A stretch of DNA of 28,070 bases from a virus. The notes under the pieces are model-generated. The model saw only the letters and a list, made by a program, of their open reading frames with translations. It made no database searches and had not been told where the DNA came from. The position numbers were made by a program, and so were the translations under genes. The stretch spans positions 1 to 28,070 of the IMG/VR virus record IMGVR_UViG_3300006805_000121. One strand, given 5' to 3'. Positions 21,859-28,070 of this stretch are shown here, one piece after another (positions within the stretch are counted from its first letter, which is position 1; each line of letters begins with the position of its first letter).

Positions 21859-22329
21859 TTAGAAGTGCGTGAATTTGAGCGTAATGGCGCCGACGGTATA
21901 GGTTCCGCCGGAGCTGGCCACCGCTGCGCCGAAGTCACTGATGGCGATGATGCGATTGGAAGCCGTCGAGTCGTAGCAGACTGCACCCGTTGCGCTGATC
22001 GTCGTCGATCCAGTCCAGACCGCCGGAGTAATGACGATGGTCGTCCAGTGGTTAGTCGTGTCGGCCGCCGTGACGATCGAGGTCGCCGTTTGGCCGCCGG
22101 CCGTATAGCCCGTACCGGTGACCTGCGTCACGTCAGCCAGGAAGACATCCGTCGCCTGGCTATAGCTGGTGATGTCGATCAGGGCGCACTTGACGACATC
22201 GGTCGACAGGTTCATGCCACCCTGCAGCGCGGAGGCGAGGAAGGCATCCGGGATGTGGATGGTGGCTGCCTGAGCAGCAAAGGCCAGCGCGAATAACAGG
22301 CTGGCGAAGATGTTGCGGATGGATTTCAT
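21859..22329 (-). CDS. Phage protein with N-terminal signal peptide (156 aa)
   Basis: ATG 22329 has GGAG upstream. The first 22 residues (MKSIRNIFASLLFALAFAAQ then AA) are a standard Sec signal peptide with a likely AxA cut. The mature part (IHIPDAFLASALQGGMNLST, then FLADVTQVTGTGYTAGGQTA) resembles a common phage virion-type family that normally starts without a signal. It follows an intrinsic terminator. Export to the periplasm would be odd for a capsid component. Confidence 0.65.
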   Translation of the reverse strand: MKSIRNIFASLLFALAFAAQAATIHIPDAFLASALQGGMNLSTDVVKCALIDITSYSQATDVFLADVTQVTGTGYTAGGQTATSIVTAADTTNHWTTIVITPAVWTGSTTISATGAVCYDSTASNRIIAISDFGAAVASSGGTYTVGAITLKFTHF

Positions 22330-22349
22330 GGGTGTTTCTCCAATCGGAT

Positions 22350-22375
22350 AAAAAGAAAAGGCCCGAAGGCCTTTT
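22350..22375 (-). terminator. Intrinsic terminator inside the late region
   Basis: Read leftward: AAAAGGCC-TTCG-GGCCTTTT followed by CTTTTTA. The stem is perfect with a stable TTCG loop. It lies between the 84-aa gene and the signal-peptide gene, so it would lower expression of the accessory block unless late transcription is antiterminated. Confidence 0.75.
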
Positions 22376-22385
22376 GTCATTCAGA

Positions 22386-22640
22386 TCAGGCAGCCGGCGG
22401 GTCCGATTTCTTTGCAGCCTTGGCCATGTCGGCAGCAGCCTGGAGCATCTCCTTGGAGGCGGTGAAGCGGCCATCCTTGAAGGGGTCGTCGGACCTGCTG
22501 ACGTAGAGGGCGCGGCCAGCTTCGGTCAGCTTCTTGGCAGTGTCCTTGGCGACATCGACGATGGTGCTGGCTTCTTCGTGAACGCCGCCACGGTCGTCGC
22601 CGTAATTGACTTGGGTCGAGTCGATGATGAGTAGTTTCAT
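22386..22640 (-). CDS. Small head-region hypothetical protein (84 aa)
   Basis: ATG 22640 has GGAGAAAACC upstream. It starts MKLLIIDSTQVNYGDDRGGV and is then helical and charged (STIVDVAKDTAKKLTEAGRA) with a Lys/Ala-rich end. It follows the capsid gene, a place where small decoration or chaperone proteins are found. Function unknown. Confidence 0.65.
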   Translation of the reverse strand: MKLLIIDSTQVNYGDDRGGVHEEASTIVDVAKDTAKKLTEAGRALYVSRSDDPFKDGRFTASKEMLQAAADMAKAAKKSDPPAA

Positions 22641-22667
22641 GGTTTTCTCCGATGCCCTTCCTGCTGG

Positions 22668-22695
22668 CCTCCCTGTCTCCGAAGAGGCAGGGAGG
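22668..22695 (-). promoter_or_regulatory. Stable cUUCGg hairpin after the capsid gene
   Basis: A 12-bp stem (one C-A mismatch on the transcribed strand) closes on C-TTCG-G, between the capsid stop and the next ribosome site. No U-run follows, so it is unlikely to be a classic terminator. It may protect the capsid mRNA 3' end or mark a processing site. Confidence 0.5.
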
Positions 22696-22723
22696 GCTTT
22701 CAGCTGGCTGCGGGCGGGGGTTG

Positions 22724-24862
22724 TTAGGTGGTCAGGATGTCCTTGACGGCGACGAAGGAACCCACGTTGCGGACGTTGAAGTCGACGTCCTGCAGGGCGA
22801 TGACACGCTTGCCGCCCGAGGTGGAGTTCGCGTACGGGTCGAGCATGATGTCGACACCGCCCCAGAAGCCAACGACGAAGTCTGACCAGTTGCCGAAGTA
22901 GGCCGCAGAGCAAATGCCGGAGGCAGAGCCCTTGGTCAGGTTGGACGGGATGGTGTTGGTAACATAGGCGTCGTAACCCAGGACATCGCCGATACCGCGC
23001 TCGCGGCCAGAGGTCCAGACCGGCTTGCCGTTGGTGCTGGAAAACTCTTGCATCTTGCGCAGCTTGCCGCGCACCTTGCTGTTGGTGACATAGGCCAGGT
23101 TGCCGACGTCGGCGTTGCTGTTGGCGACAGCTGTTTCCATATCGACGCACATGTCGTAGGTCGGTGCTGCACCGTTGGTACCCAGGGCAACAGAGCCGAT
23201 GCCGGAGATGTTGGCGAGGCCATAGGGCTGGTTGCTGGAGCCGAGACCATTGAAGGCACCGTTCTGGACTTCCAGGGCCAGGACGCGGGCGAGGTCCATA
23301 CGGACGAAAAGCTCGACCGCAATGGAAGCCTGCAGCAGCAGGCGGCGGGTGTAGTCGGTGAAGGCGCCGACGGTCTTCGGCGTCAAGGGCATCTGGCCGA
23401 TGGTCTGTTGCGACTCGGTCGGGGCGTTACCTTCCGCGACCCAGTAACCCTGGGCAGCGCCCGTCTGAGACGGAATGGCGATGTTGCCGTTGAGGTCGTT
23501 GAGGACGGTGACGCCCAGGCGATCAAGAATCATCGCATTGCGCAGCAAGTCGATGAAGCTGGAACCGAGGACTTCGGTGGCCACCAGGTTACCGCCAGCG
23601 GTCGGCGTGCCGGCCGTCAGATCGCGGAAGTAGGCCTGAGCAGCACGCGAGCTGCGGGAGATGATCGACATGAGGTTGCGGACAACACCGGCCACATCCT
23701 TTTGCTGGACAACCATGCCACGTCCAAGCACATCGGCCGGCAGGGTGATGGCGGTTTCACGCTCTTTCACACGGGCATCGGAGGTATCGCGCTTGTCCTG
23801 GGCAGCACGCGAGCACTCCATTTCGAACGGGGCGATCTTGGCGGCGTTGAGCGGGTCCTGAGCGGCCAGCATGGCGCGGCAGAAAGAGAAGGACTGGGCT
23901 TCGCGCTCGGACAGGCCGATTTCCGGCGATTCAGCCAGACGCAGCTGGCCGTTGTCCTTGAGCTTTTCCATCACCAGGGAACGGAAGTCTTCGGCAGAGG
24001 TGCCGAGGTCGGCATGGGTGTCGGCCAGGTCGTTCATGTTGAACTGGCGGCCAATGGCGGAGATGACGCGGACGCGGGCGCGTTCGGCGGCAATCGGGTT
24101 CGGGCCAATCACTTGCACGTCGACCGTGCGTTGGGCGGTGGTGGTGTCCGCCGGGTTTTCGACTGCAGTAGTCATGCTTCGTTCTCCTTGAACGGTTTGG
24201 GTATTTACCCCGGCGGACGGGGCATCGAGATCAATCACGCGATAGCGGGACTGAGGATTCTTGGGGTCGGGTGCATCGAGGGAGCGACCGAGGCCAACCG
24301 TGGCATCAGCGGGGATATCAACCAGGCTGACTTCGAAGGGCAGCCAGTTGGTGACGCGGTACTCATCGGCCTCGCCATCCTTGCCCTGACGAATGAGCAC
24401 GCGCTCGTTGATCAGGTAGCCGATGGAGACATTGCGCACCAGGTTGTCGGCGATGTCCTGCCGCAGATCGGCCAGGGCATCGCGCCGGGAAATGACGATA
24501 TCGACTTCGAGCTGACCACCGACGAGGCGGGCAGCTTCGATTGCGCCGATTGCTGCCAGCGGCGTATCGCCGACAGCTGTTTCGCGATCATGGTTGGCAA
24601 GCAGGACGCCGGCGCCAGTTTCAAAGCGGCTGAGGTCGCACTCGCCCTTCTTGTGGCCGAGCACTTCGATCCACGGATCATCCCACCAGCTTTGGCGCAG
24701 GTAGGGTGTTTCGGAAGATGCCGAGATCGTGAGGCGCAGCAGCTCGGCAACAGGTTCGACCGATCCGTCGACCGGCTGGCCATCGCCTTCGCGGATGGTG
24801 ATGGTCGCCGGCAGCTGGCGGTGCAGTGTGCCTTCGACTCGGGAGCGTTTCGGTGTGTTCAT
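22724..24862 (-). CDS. Fused HK97-type prohead protease and major capsid protein (712 aa)
   Basis: Residues about 50-220 resemble a prohead protease (VEPVAELLRLTISASSETPY, LLANHDRETAVGDTPL with a candidate catalytic His, NVSIGYLINERVLIRQGKDG, LPFEVSLVDIPADATVGLGR). After a linker comes a scaffold-like helical region (FRSLVMEKLKDNGQLRLAES) and from about 430 an HK97-fold capsid (AGGNLVATEVLGSSFIDLLR, GYWVAEGNAPTESQQTIGQM, AYFGNWSDFVVGFWGGVDIM). Fused forms of this kind are known. ATG 24862 is preceded by repeat copy B and has no clear ribosome site; the longer upstream frame overlaps the portal end and is Pro/Arg rich. Confidence 0.88.
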   Translation of the reverse strand: MNTPKRSRVEGTLHRQLPATITIREGDGQPVDGSVEPVAELLRLTISASSETPYLRQSWWDDPWIEVLGHKKGECDLSRFETGAGVLLANHDRETAVGDTPLAAIGAIEAARLVGGQLEVDIVISRRDALADLRQDIADNLVRNVSIGYLINERVLIRQGKDGEADEYRVTNWLPFEVSLVDIPADATVGLGRSLDAPDPKNPQSRYRVIDLDAPSAGVNTQTVQGERSMTTAVENPADTTTAQRTVDVQVIGPNPIAAERARVRVISAIGRQFNMNDLADTHADLGTSAEDFRSLVMEKLKDNGQLRLAESPEIGLSEREAQSFSFCRAMLAAQDPLNAAKIAPFEMECSRAAQDKRDTSDARVKERETAITLPADVLGRGMVVQQKDVAGVVRNLMSIISRSSRAAQAYFRDLTAGTPTAGGNLVATEVLGSSFIDLLRNAMILDRLGVTVLNDLNGNIAIPSQTGAAQGYWVAEGNAPTESQQTIGQMPLTPKTVGAFTDYTRRLLLQASIAVELFVRMDLARVLALEVQNGAFNGLGSSNQPYGLANISGIGSVALGTNGAAPTYDMCVDMETAVANSNADVGNLAYVTNSKVRGKLRKMQEFSSTNGKPVWTSGRERGIGDVLGYDAYVTNTIPSNLTKGSASGICSAAYFGNWSDFVVGFWGGVDIMLDPYANSTSGGKRVIALQDVDFNVRNVGSFVAVKDILTT

Positions 24863-24916
24863 GTCGCGTAGTCTCGTTTTTGGCGGGGTTGAAAAATAGG
24901 CAAAAAAGTTCCGCAG
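24860..24916 (-). repeat. Late-gene repeat element, copy B
   Basis: The core at 24892-24913 differs from copies A and C in one base (AAAAATAGGC). It shares the second block GTAGTCTCGTTTTTG with copy A. The core ends 29 bp before the ATG at 24862 of the protease/capsid gene. Confidence 0.75.
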
Positions 24917-24920
24917 GGGA

Positions 24921-26519
24921 TCAGGCATTCGAGTCCGGCGGAGTGTTGCCATCCTGGGCAGCAGGGTCGGGCCGGGCCGGTGCATCGGGCGGGCCATAGA
25001 TGGCCTCTTCGGCAGCGACTTCGGCAGCGATCTCATCGGGGTCATCACCACGCTGCAGGATGATCCGGCGGCGGCTGGTGGTGCGGTTTTTGATGTTGAT
25101 CTCGTCGGCCGTGGCTTCCTTGACCGGATCGATACCGGCCCAGCGGCGTGGCTGCCAGGTAACACCATCCTGATAGGCGGCGATCTTTGTGTCATCAAGG
25201 CCAGGCGTGCCGAGCACCAGGTAGGGCAGGACGACGCGCATCACTTCGGCATGCAGCCAGTCACGGATGATGCCCTGCACGCGCTTGTAGTGTTCGCGCT
25301 CGGCCACGATGCCGACCCGGGCCGACGAGTAATTGACGGCCTCAAGGTCGTTGCCCAGGGTGACGTAGGACATGCCGCGCGCGGCGGCCCAGCCCCGCAG
25401 CTGCTGCTTGACGTAGCCATCGGCCGAGACATCGGGCCACTTGGATTCGAAAGGCTTGAAGTCGTAGCCGTGCGGCAGGGTGTCGAACTGGCCCGGCATG
25501 GTTGTGCTGTACTTCTCGGCAGCGGCCGTGATGGCCTGTACTTCCTCGGCCGTCAGTACCTTGCCCTGTGCCTTGGCGGCTTCGAGTACGCTGGAAACAA
25601 TGGTGTCGGCAAATCCCGGCGGGGCATCGCCCTCCAGGCTGGTGAAGAAGCCCTGGCGCTTGGCGGCATTGGTGCTGGCGACGGCGGCCGACTCTTCGAA
25701 ATCATGCAGCATCCAGAGGCGGCGGGCGCCGCCGGACAGCCAGGGATAGCCGCGCAACTGGCCGATATGGCGACTGACGAAACCATGCCGTACTTCGCTG
25801 GCAGGCAGGCGGACATGCTGGCCGACGGTCAGGGTATCGCCGAACTCTTCGCCGGCCTTGACGGCACGAATCCAGTACGCCTGGGGCCGGCCATCGTTGT
25901 CGATCTCGATACCCATGCGGACACGGTTGCCGAGCCATTCGCGATTGAGGGTGACGTCGAGCAGATTGGGGTTGAGCAGCTGGATCTGGATGCCGTACTT
26001 GCCCTTGCCGGTACGGAAGCGATAGAGCAGCTCGCCATCTTCCGGGCCGGCGGCGAGCGCCAGGCTTTCAACGGCACGCCAGCTCAGGCCGGAGACTTCG
26101 CAATCCTTGCCCCAGTCGGTGAACGCGGCCTCGATGCGCTCATTGGTTTTTCTGTCGAAGGTGCCGTCGCGCTTCTTGAGGCGCATCTGCAGGGGCATGC
26201 CGGTATCGCCGAGCACGCCGTCATCGAGGCGCAGCATGTAGCCGATGGCCCACTCGTCATTGCGCGACATGGCCCGGGCACGGGCGCGCAGGGTCGGCAG
26301 TTGGCGGGACAGGTCCTCATTGATGGCGCCGGCCGTAGTCGGCCAGTTTTCCACCCAGGCCGGGGTCTCGGCGGCAGCAAAGCTGCGGGCCGCATGGCGC
26401 GTGCTGGCGAGCTGCTGGGTCTGGATTGATCCGGCGATATTGCGGACGGTGTTGTTGAGCCAGTCCGCCCGCTGGGCAGCGGTTTCCTTTGGCTTGCGGA
26501 AGTAGTCAAGCAGGCCCAT
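24921..26519 (-). CDS. Portal protein, lambda gpB-type (532 aa)
   Basis: ATG 26519 (MGLLDYFRKPKETAAQRADW) lies one base after the previous stop. Regions such as SRNDEWAIGYMLRLDDGVLG, HGFVSRHIGQLRGYPWLSGG and YVTLGNDLEAVNYSSARVGI match the lambda-type portal family (Phage_portal_2). It forms the dodecameric DNA channel at one capsid vertex. The C-terminus is acidic and Pro-rich. Confidence 0.92.
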   Translation of the reverse strand: MGLLDYFRKPKETAAQRADWLNNTVRNIAGSIQTQQLASTRHAARSFAAAETPAWVENWPTTAGAINEDLSRQLPTLRARARAMSRNDEWAIGYMLRLDDGVLGDTGMPLQMRLKKRDGTFDRKTNERIEAAFTDWGKDCEVSGLSWRAVESLALAAGPEDGELLYRFRTGKGKYGIQIQLLNPNLLDVTLNREWLGNRVRMGIEIDNDGRPQAYWIRAVKAGEEFGDTLTVGQHVRLPASEVRHGFVSRHIGQLRGYPWLSGGARRLWMLHDFEESAAVASTNAAKRQGFFTSLEGDAPPGFADTIVSSVLEAAKAQGKVLTAEEVQAITAAAEKYSTTMPGQFDTLPHGYDFKPFESKWPDVSADGYVKQQLRGWAAARGMSYVTLGNDLEAVNYSSARVGIVAEREHYKRVQGIIRDWLHAEVMRVVLPYLVLGTPGLDDTKIAAYQDGVTWQPRRWAGIDPVKEATADEINIKNRTTSRRRIILQRGDDPDEIAAEVAAEEAIYGPPDAPARPDPAAQDGNTPPDSNA

Positions 26520-26520
26520 A

Positions 26521-27078
26521 TCAGCCCTTTCCGGCGCGGTAATGAACCCGGCCTGGCGAACCACCGCCCTGCAGCATGAGCAGCGCGGCATTTTCCTTGG
26601 CGACCAGGGGCCGGTATTTGTCAATCAAGGCCTGAATCTGGTTGATGTCCCGGAACTTCATGCGGCGGCCGGCAATCTCGTACTCTTCGACAAGCGCCTT
26701 GCCACCGGTCAGGTAGGCAGCCAGGGCAGCCTCCGCGGCATCGAGGGCGCGCTTGTTGAAGCTGCGGCCGTCGTGTGTGATGGCAACCGTGAGGTCCGGC
26801 AGGATGGTTACAGCCTTCTGGCCGATCGTGATGCGGTCGGTACCCTTCTCGATCCAGCTCACCAGGGTGGCTGGGCCGGCTGACCAATCCTTGGTATCAG
26901 TTGCGGTCAGGGCAATAGCATAGGTATCGCCATTTGCTGCGGTGGGGATATCGACCGCTGTACCGGATGACCAGAGCAGGCGGTAAGCCAGAACCCAGCC
27001 AGCTCCGGCCGGGTAGTCGGGGAATGACTCAGACCAGGCGGCCGAGTCGCCAGCGCGTAGTGTGGTGGGTTCGTTCAT
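26521..27078 (-). CDS. Head-tail joining protein, gpW-like with N-terminal beta domain (185 aa)
   Basis: The N-terminal part (AAWSESFPDYPAGAGWVLAY, IALTATDTKDWSAGPATLVS) looks like an Ig/beta-sandwich domain; the C-terminal part (RALDAAEAALAAYLTGGKAL, YEIAGRRMKFRDINQIQALI) has the helix-hairpin-helix layout of gpW. In lambda order gpW sits between terminase and portal. Here its upstream neighbour is a repeat element and then cassette-like DNA instead of terminase. No ribosome site precedes the ATG at 27078. Confidence 0.68.
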   Translation of the reverse strand: MNEPTTLRAGDSAAWSESFPDYPAGAGWVLAYRLLWSSGTAVDIPTAANGDTYAIALTATDTKDWSAGPATLVSWIEKGTDRITIGQKAVTILPDLTVAITHDGRSFNKRALDAAEAALAAYLTGGKALVEEYEIAGRRMKFRDINQIQALIDKYRPLVAKENAALLMLQGGGSPGRVHYRAGKG

Positions 27079-27128
27079 GCGCGCAGTGTGGGCGCGCGGG
27101 GTTGCTAAAACTAGGCAAAAAAGTTCCG
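27076..27128 (-). repeat. Late-gene repeat element, copy C
   Basis: The core at 27107-27128 is identical over 22 bp to copy A and ends 28 bp before the ATG at 27078. The second block of A and B is missing here. A separate 15-bp inverted repeat (GTTGT-N5-ACAAC, 27140-27154) lies just upstream. No gene is seen in 27079-27210. Confidence 0.75.
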
Positions 27129-27188
27129 TTTTACTTTATGTTGTCGCACACAACTGGTGCGTAATGACGTAAAACTCGGCCTCGGCCA

Positions 27189-27227
27189 GAATAGACGGCG
27201 AGAATGCCGTCTACTTCGCGTTGGGCC
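27189..27227 (+). other. Half attC-like site / left junction of the cassette region
   Basis: An 8-bp hairpin (TAGACGGC/GCCGTCTA) is followed after six bases by G^TTGGGCC, which is exactly complementary to the GGCCCAAC that opens the next attC. No matching left-hand box is seen upstream. It is either a decayed attC or a secondary insertion point. Confidence 0.5.
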
Positions 27228-27438
27228 GCAGGCTTCGCACCGTGATTTCGTACTCAGGCTCACCGTTCGCTGTAACTACGACTGGCTCCCCTCGTTCAAG
27301 CACATGCTGCGCAACAGCAGCACAGGCTTCGCCGGTAACGTCAGTCTTATTGCTTGCCCACGTCATCCCGTCCTTCAACACGCTTCCGCAGAAAATCCTG
27401 TTCGTGATCGGGCTCTTTGCCACATGTAGATTTTTCAT
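27211..27438 (-). CDS. DUF7446-like small phage protein in a cassette (75 aa)
   Basis: ATG 27438 has GGAGGAACC upstream. The protein starts MKNLHVAKSPITNRIFCGSV and contains KDGMTWASNKTDVTGEACAA and EPVVVTANGEPEYEITVR, a layout I associate with the DUF7446 phage family. Function unknown. It lies almost wholly within the cassette 27221-27510 but runs opposite to the attC direction and ends 10 bp beyond the boundary. It is read in the late-operon direction. Confidence 0.7.
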   Translation of the reverse strand: MKNLHVAKSPITNRIFCGSVLKDGMTWASNKTDVTGEACAAVAQHVLERGEPVVVTANGEPEYEITVRSLRPNAK

Positions 27439-27455
27439 GGTTCCTCCGGGCCAGC

Positions 27456-27517
27456 GGCCCAACAATTCGTTCAAGCCGATGCCACTTCGTGGCACGGCTT
27501 AACTCAGGCGTTATGCC
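27456..27517 (+). mobile_element. attC: Integron attC site 2
   Basis: Boxes GGCCCAAC (27456-27463) and GCG^TTATGCC (27508-27517) flank a hairpin: GTT[C]AAGCCG[A]TGCCAC, loop TTC, then the perfect complement GTGGCACGGCTTAAC. Two bases (C 27472 and A 27479) bulge out, as in real attC sites, and the sequence closely resembles the aadA-cassette attC from memory. Cut expected after G 27510. Confidence 0.88.
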
Positions 27518-27874
27518 TCATGCCGCGCCCGTCTGATCCATCATCACCGTGCGGGCCAGAGCCTCACACGTCGGGCAGGTATCAAACGGCGTCTGTCTCG
27601 GCTGCGCTGCCTGCTCCATCGCCAGATAGATGCGCTCCAGCAGCGCGGCAGACAAAACAAAATCACCTCGCGCCAGCATGATGTCGTGCGCCGCTCCGAT
27701 CATTTCCCGCGTTACCGTCGTCTCGCCAACGCCGACTTTCGCCGCCTTCAGTTCCGCAATCGCCGTCAGCGTCTGGTCAGGGTCACCGCAACCGTCATCA
27801 CCAATGCCAAGCGCCTCGTCAATTGCGGCCAGAGTGCGTACCGCCTGCTCAAACATGCTCTTGTAGTCAGTCAT
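27518..27874 (-). CDS. Hypothetical protein in a gene cassette (118 aa)
   Basis: ATG 27874 has GGAGAACGAA upstream. It starts MTDYKSMFEQAVRTLAAIDE and is mostly helical (MIGAAHDIMLARGDFVLSAA, LLERIYLAMEQAAQ), with a CPTC pair near the end. It fills the cassette 27511-27948 and its stop lies one base outside attC 2. Orientation is opposite to the attC direction. No family recognised; it resembles small accessory genes of phages. Confidence 0.65.
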   Translation of the reverse strand: MTDYKSMFEQAVRTLAAIDEALGIGDDGCGDPDQTLTAIAELKAAKVGVGETTVTREMIGAAHDIMLARGDFVLSAALLERIYLAMEQAAQPRQTPFDTCPTCEALARTVMMDQTGAA

Positions 27875-28070
27875 TTCGTTCTCCGTTCCCATCGCCGGCA
27901 TAACCCGGCAGTCCAGCGGACGCCGTTCCGGCGCCGCTGACTTTTGCGTTAGGGCGCTTCCCGGCATCGAGCATGTCAGCCGCAGCGCGCAATGCCTGCG
28001 CCAGCGCGTCGGATGCCGGAACATGATCTTCATGGGTGTAGCCGTCGCTTCTCCACCCATCAAGGCAATA
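27867..28070 (-). CDS. Partial hypothetical protein reading through attC 3 (68 codons visible)
   Basis: An open frame enters from the right edge: YCLDGWRSDGYTHEDHVPAS, then DALAQALRAAADMLDAGKRP, NAKVSGAGTASAGLPGYAGD and NGERND before TGA at 27869-27867. It overlaps the next start by 8 bp. Its C-terminal 30 residues are encoded by the attC, so the real gene may once have ended sooner. No family recognised. Confidence 0.5.
   Translation of the reverse strand, partial: YCLDGWRSDGYTHEDHVPASDALAQALRAAADMLDAGKRPNAKVSGAGTASAGLPGYAGDGNGERND
27897..27955 (+). mobile_element. attC: Integron attC site 3
   Basis: Boxes GGCATAAC (27897-27904) and GCG^TTAGGGC (27946-27955) flank AGT[C]CAGCGG[A]CGCCG, loop TTC, then the exact complement CGGCGCCGCTGACT: 14 pairs with the same two bulged bases (C 27913, A 27920) as site 2. 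GGCATAAC is complementary to the GTTATGCC at the cassette's other end, the rule for one excisable cassette. Cut after G 27948. Confidence 0.88.

Noticed and set aside
23048-24871. 607-codon plus-strand frame opposite the capsid gene, and other long frames opposite late genes
   Set aside because: They mirror the codon pattern of the GC-rich minus-strand genes, have no domain features and no ribosome sites; antisense shadows.
26521-27078. Terminase small subunit
   Set aside because: No helix-turn-helix at the N-terminus; the C-terminal helices and position before the portal fit gpW better.
27140-27154. Fifth copy of the early operator
   Set aside because: The palindrome GTTGT-N5-ACAAC is the inside-out form of GCAAC-N5-GTTGC; not the same site. 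It also does not match the P2-type TTGT-N12-ACAA late activator site in spacing.

Overview
The window reads as a large part of one temperate, lambda-like siphovirus genome, GC-rich. Gene style (YdaS-like Cro, integrase with a DUF3596-type N-terminus, GH19 endolysin, lambda-type portal) suggests a betaproteobacterial host; that is an inference, since no host gene is visible.

Layout. Bases 1-1260 hold small genes and a control region: a leftward Cro/YdaS-like gene from an apparently leaderless promoter, a rightward promoter, four 15-bp palindromic operators (GCAAC-N5-GTTGC type) and an intrinsic terminator. No CI-type repressor is seen. Bases 1258-6601 are a tightly packed rightward operon: small hypothetical genes, a 708-aa ParB-like protein ending in an H-NS-type DNA-binding tail, a winged-helix-like protein, excisionase and tyrosine integrase. 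Just past the integrase (6517-6703) lies a tRNA 3'-end core with TTGTGAC repeats on both sides, which looks like a complete attP.

From 6698 rightward almost everything is on the minus strand and is read from right to left as the late operon: gpW-like neck protein, portal, fused prohead protease/major capsid protein, a block of accessory virion-type genes (a signal-peptide protein, an esterase-like gene split by a stop codon, a large hypothetical protein, two Gly/Thr/Ser-repeat proteins), neck and tail-completion genes, major tail protein, tail assembly chaperones joined by a T_TTT_TTC -1 frameshift, tape measure, tail-tip genes, then holin, GH19 endolysin, Rz/Rz1 and three tiny Trp/Arg-rich genes ending at attP. 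A 22-bp element occurs three times, each 28-29 bp before a late-gene start codon.

The most unusual part is the right end (about 27190-28070). Upstream of the gpW-like gene, where a lambda-like phage would carry its terminase, there are two well-formed integron attC sites with matching cassette boundaries. The small genes between them run in the late-operon direction. Terminase is not in the window, so this is either a phage carrying gene cassettes or a junction between phage and an integron-like (CALIN) array.
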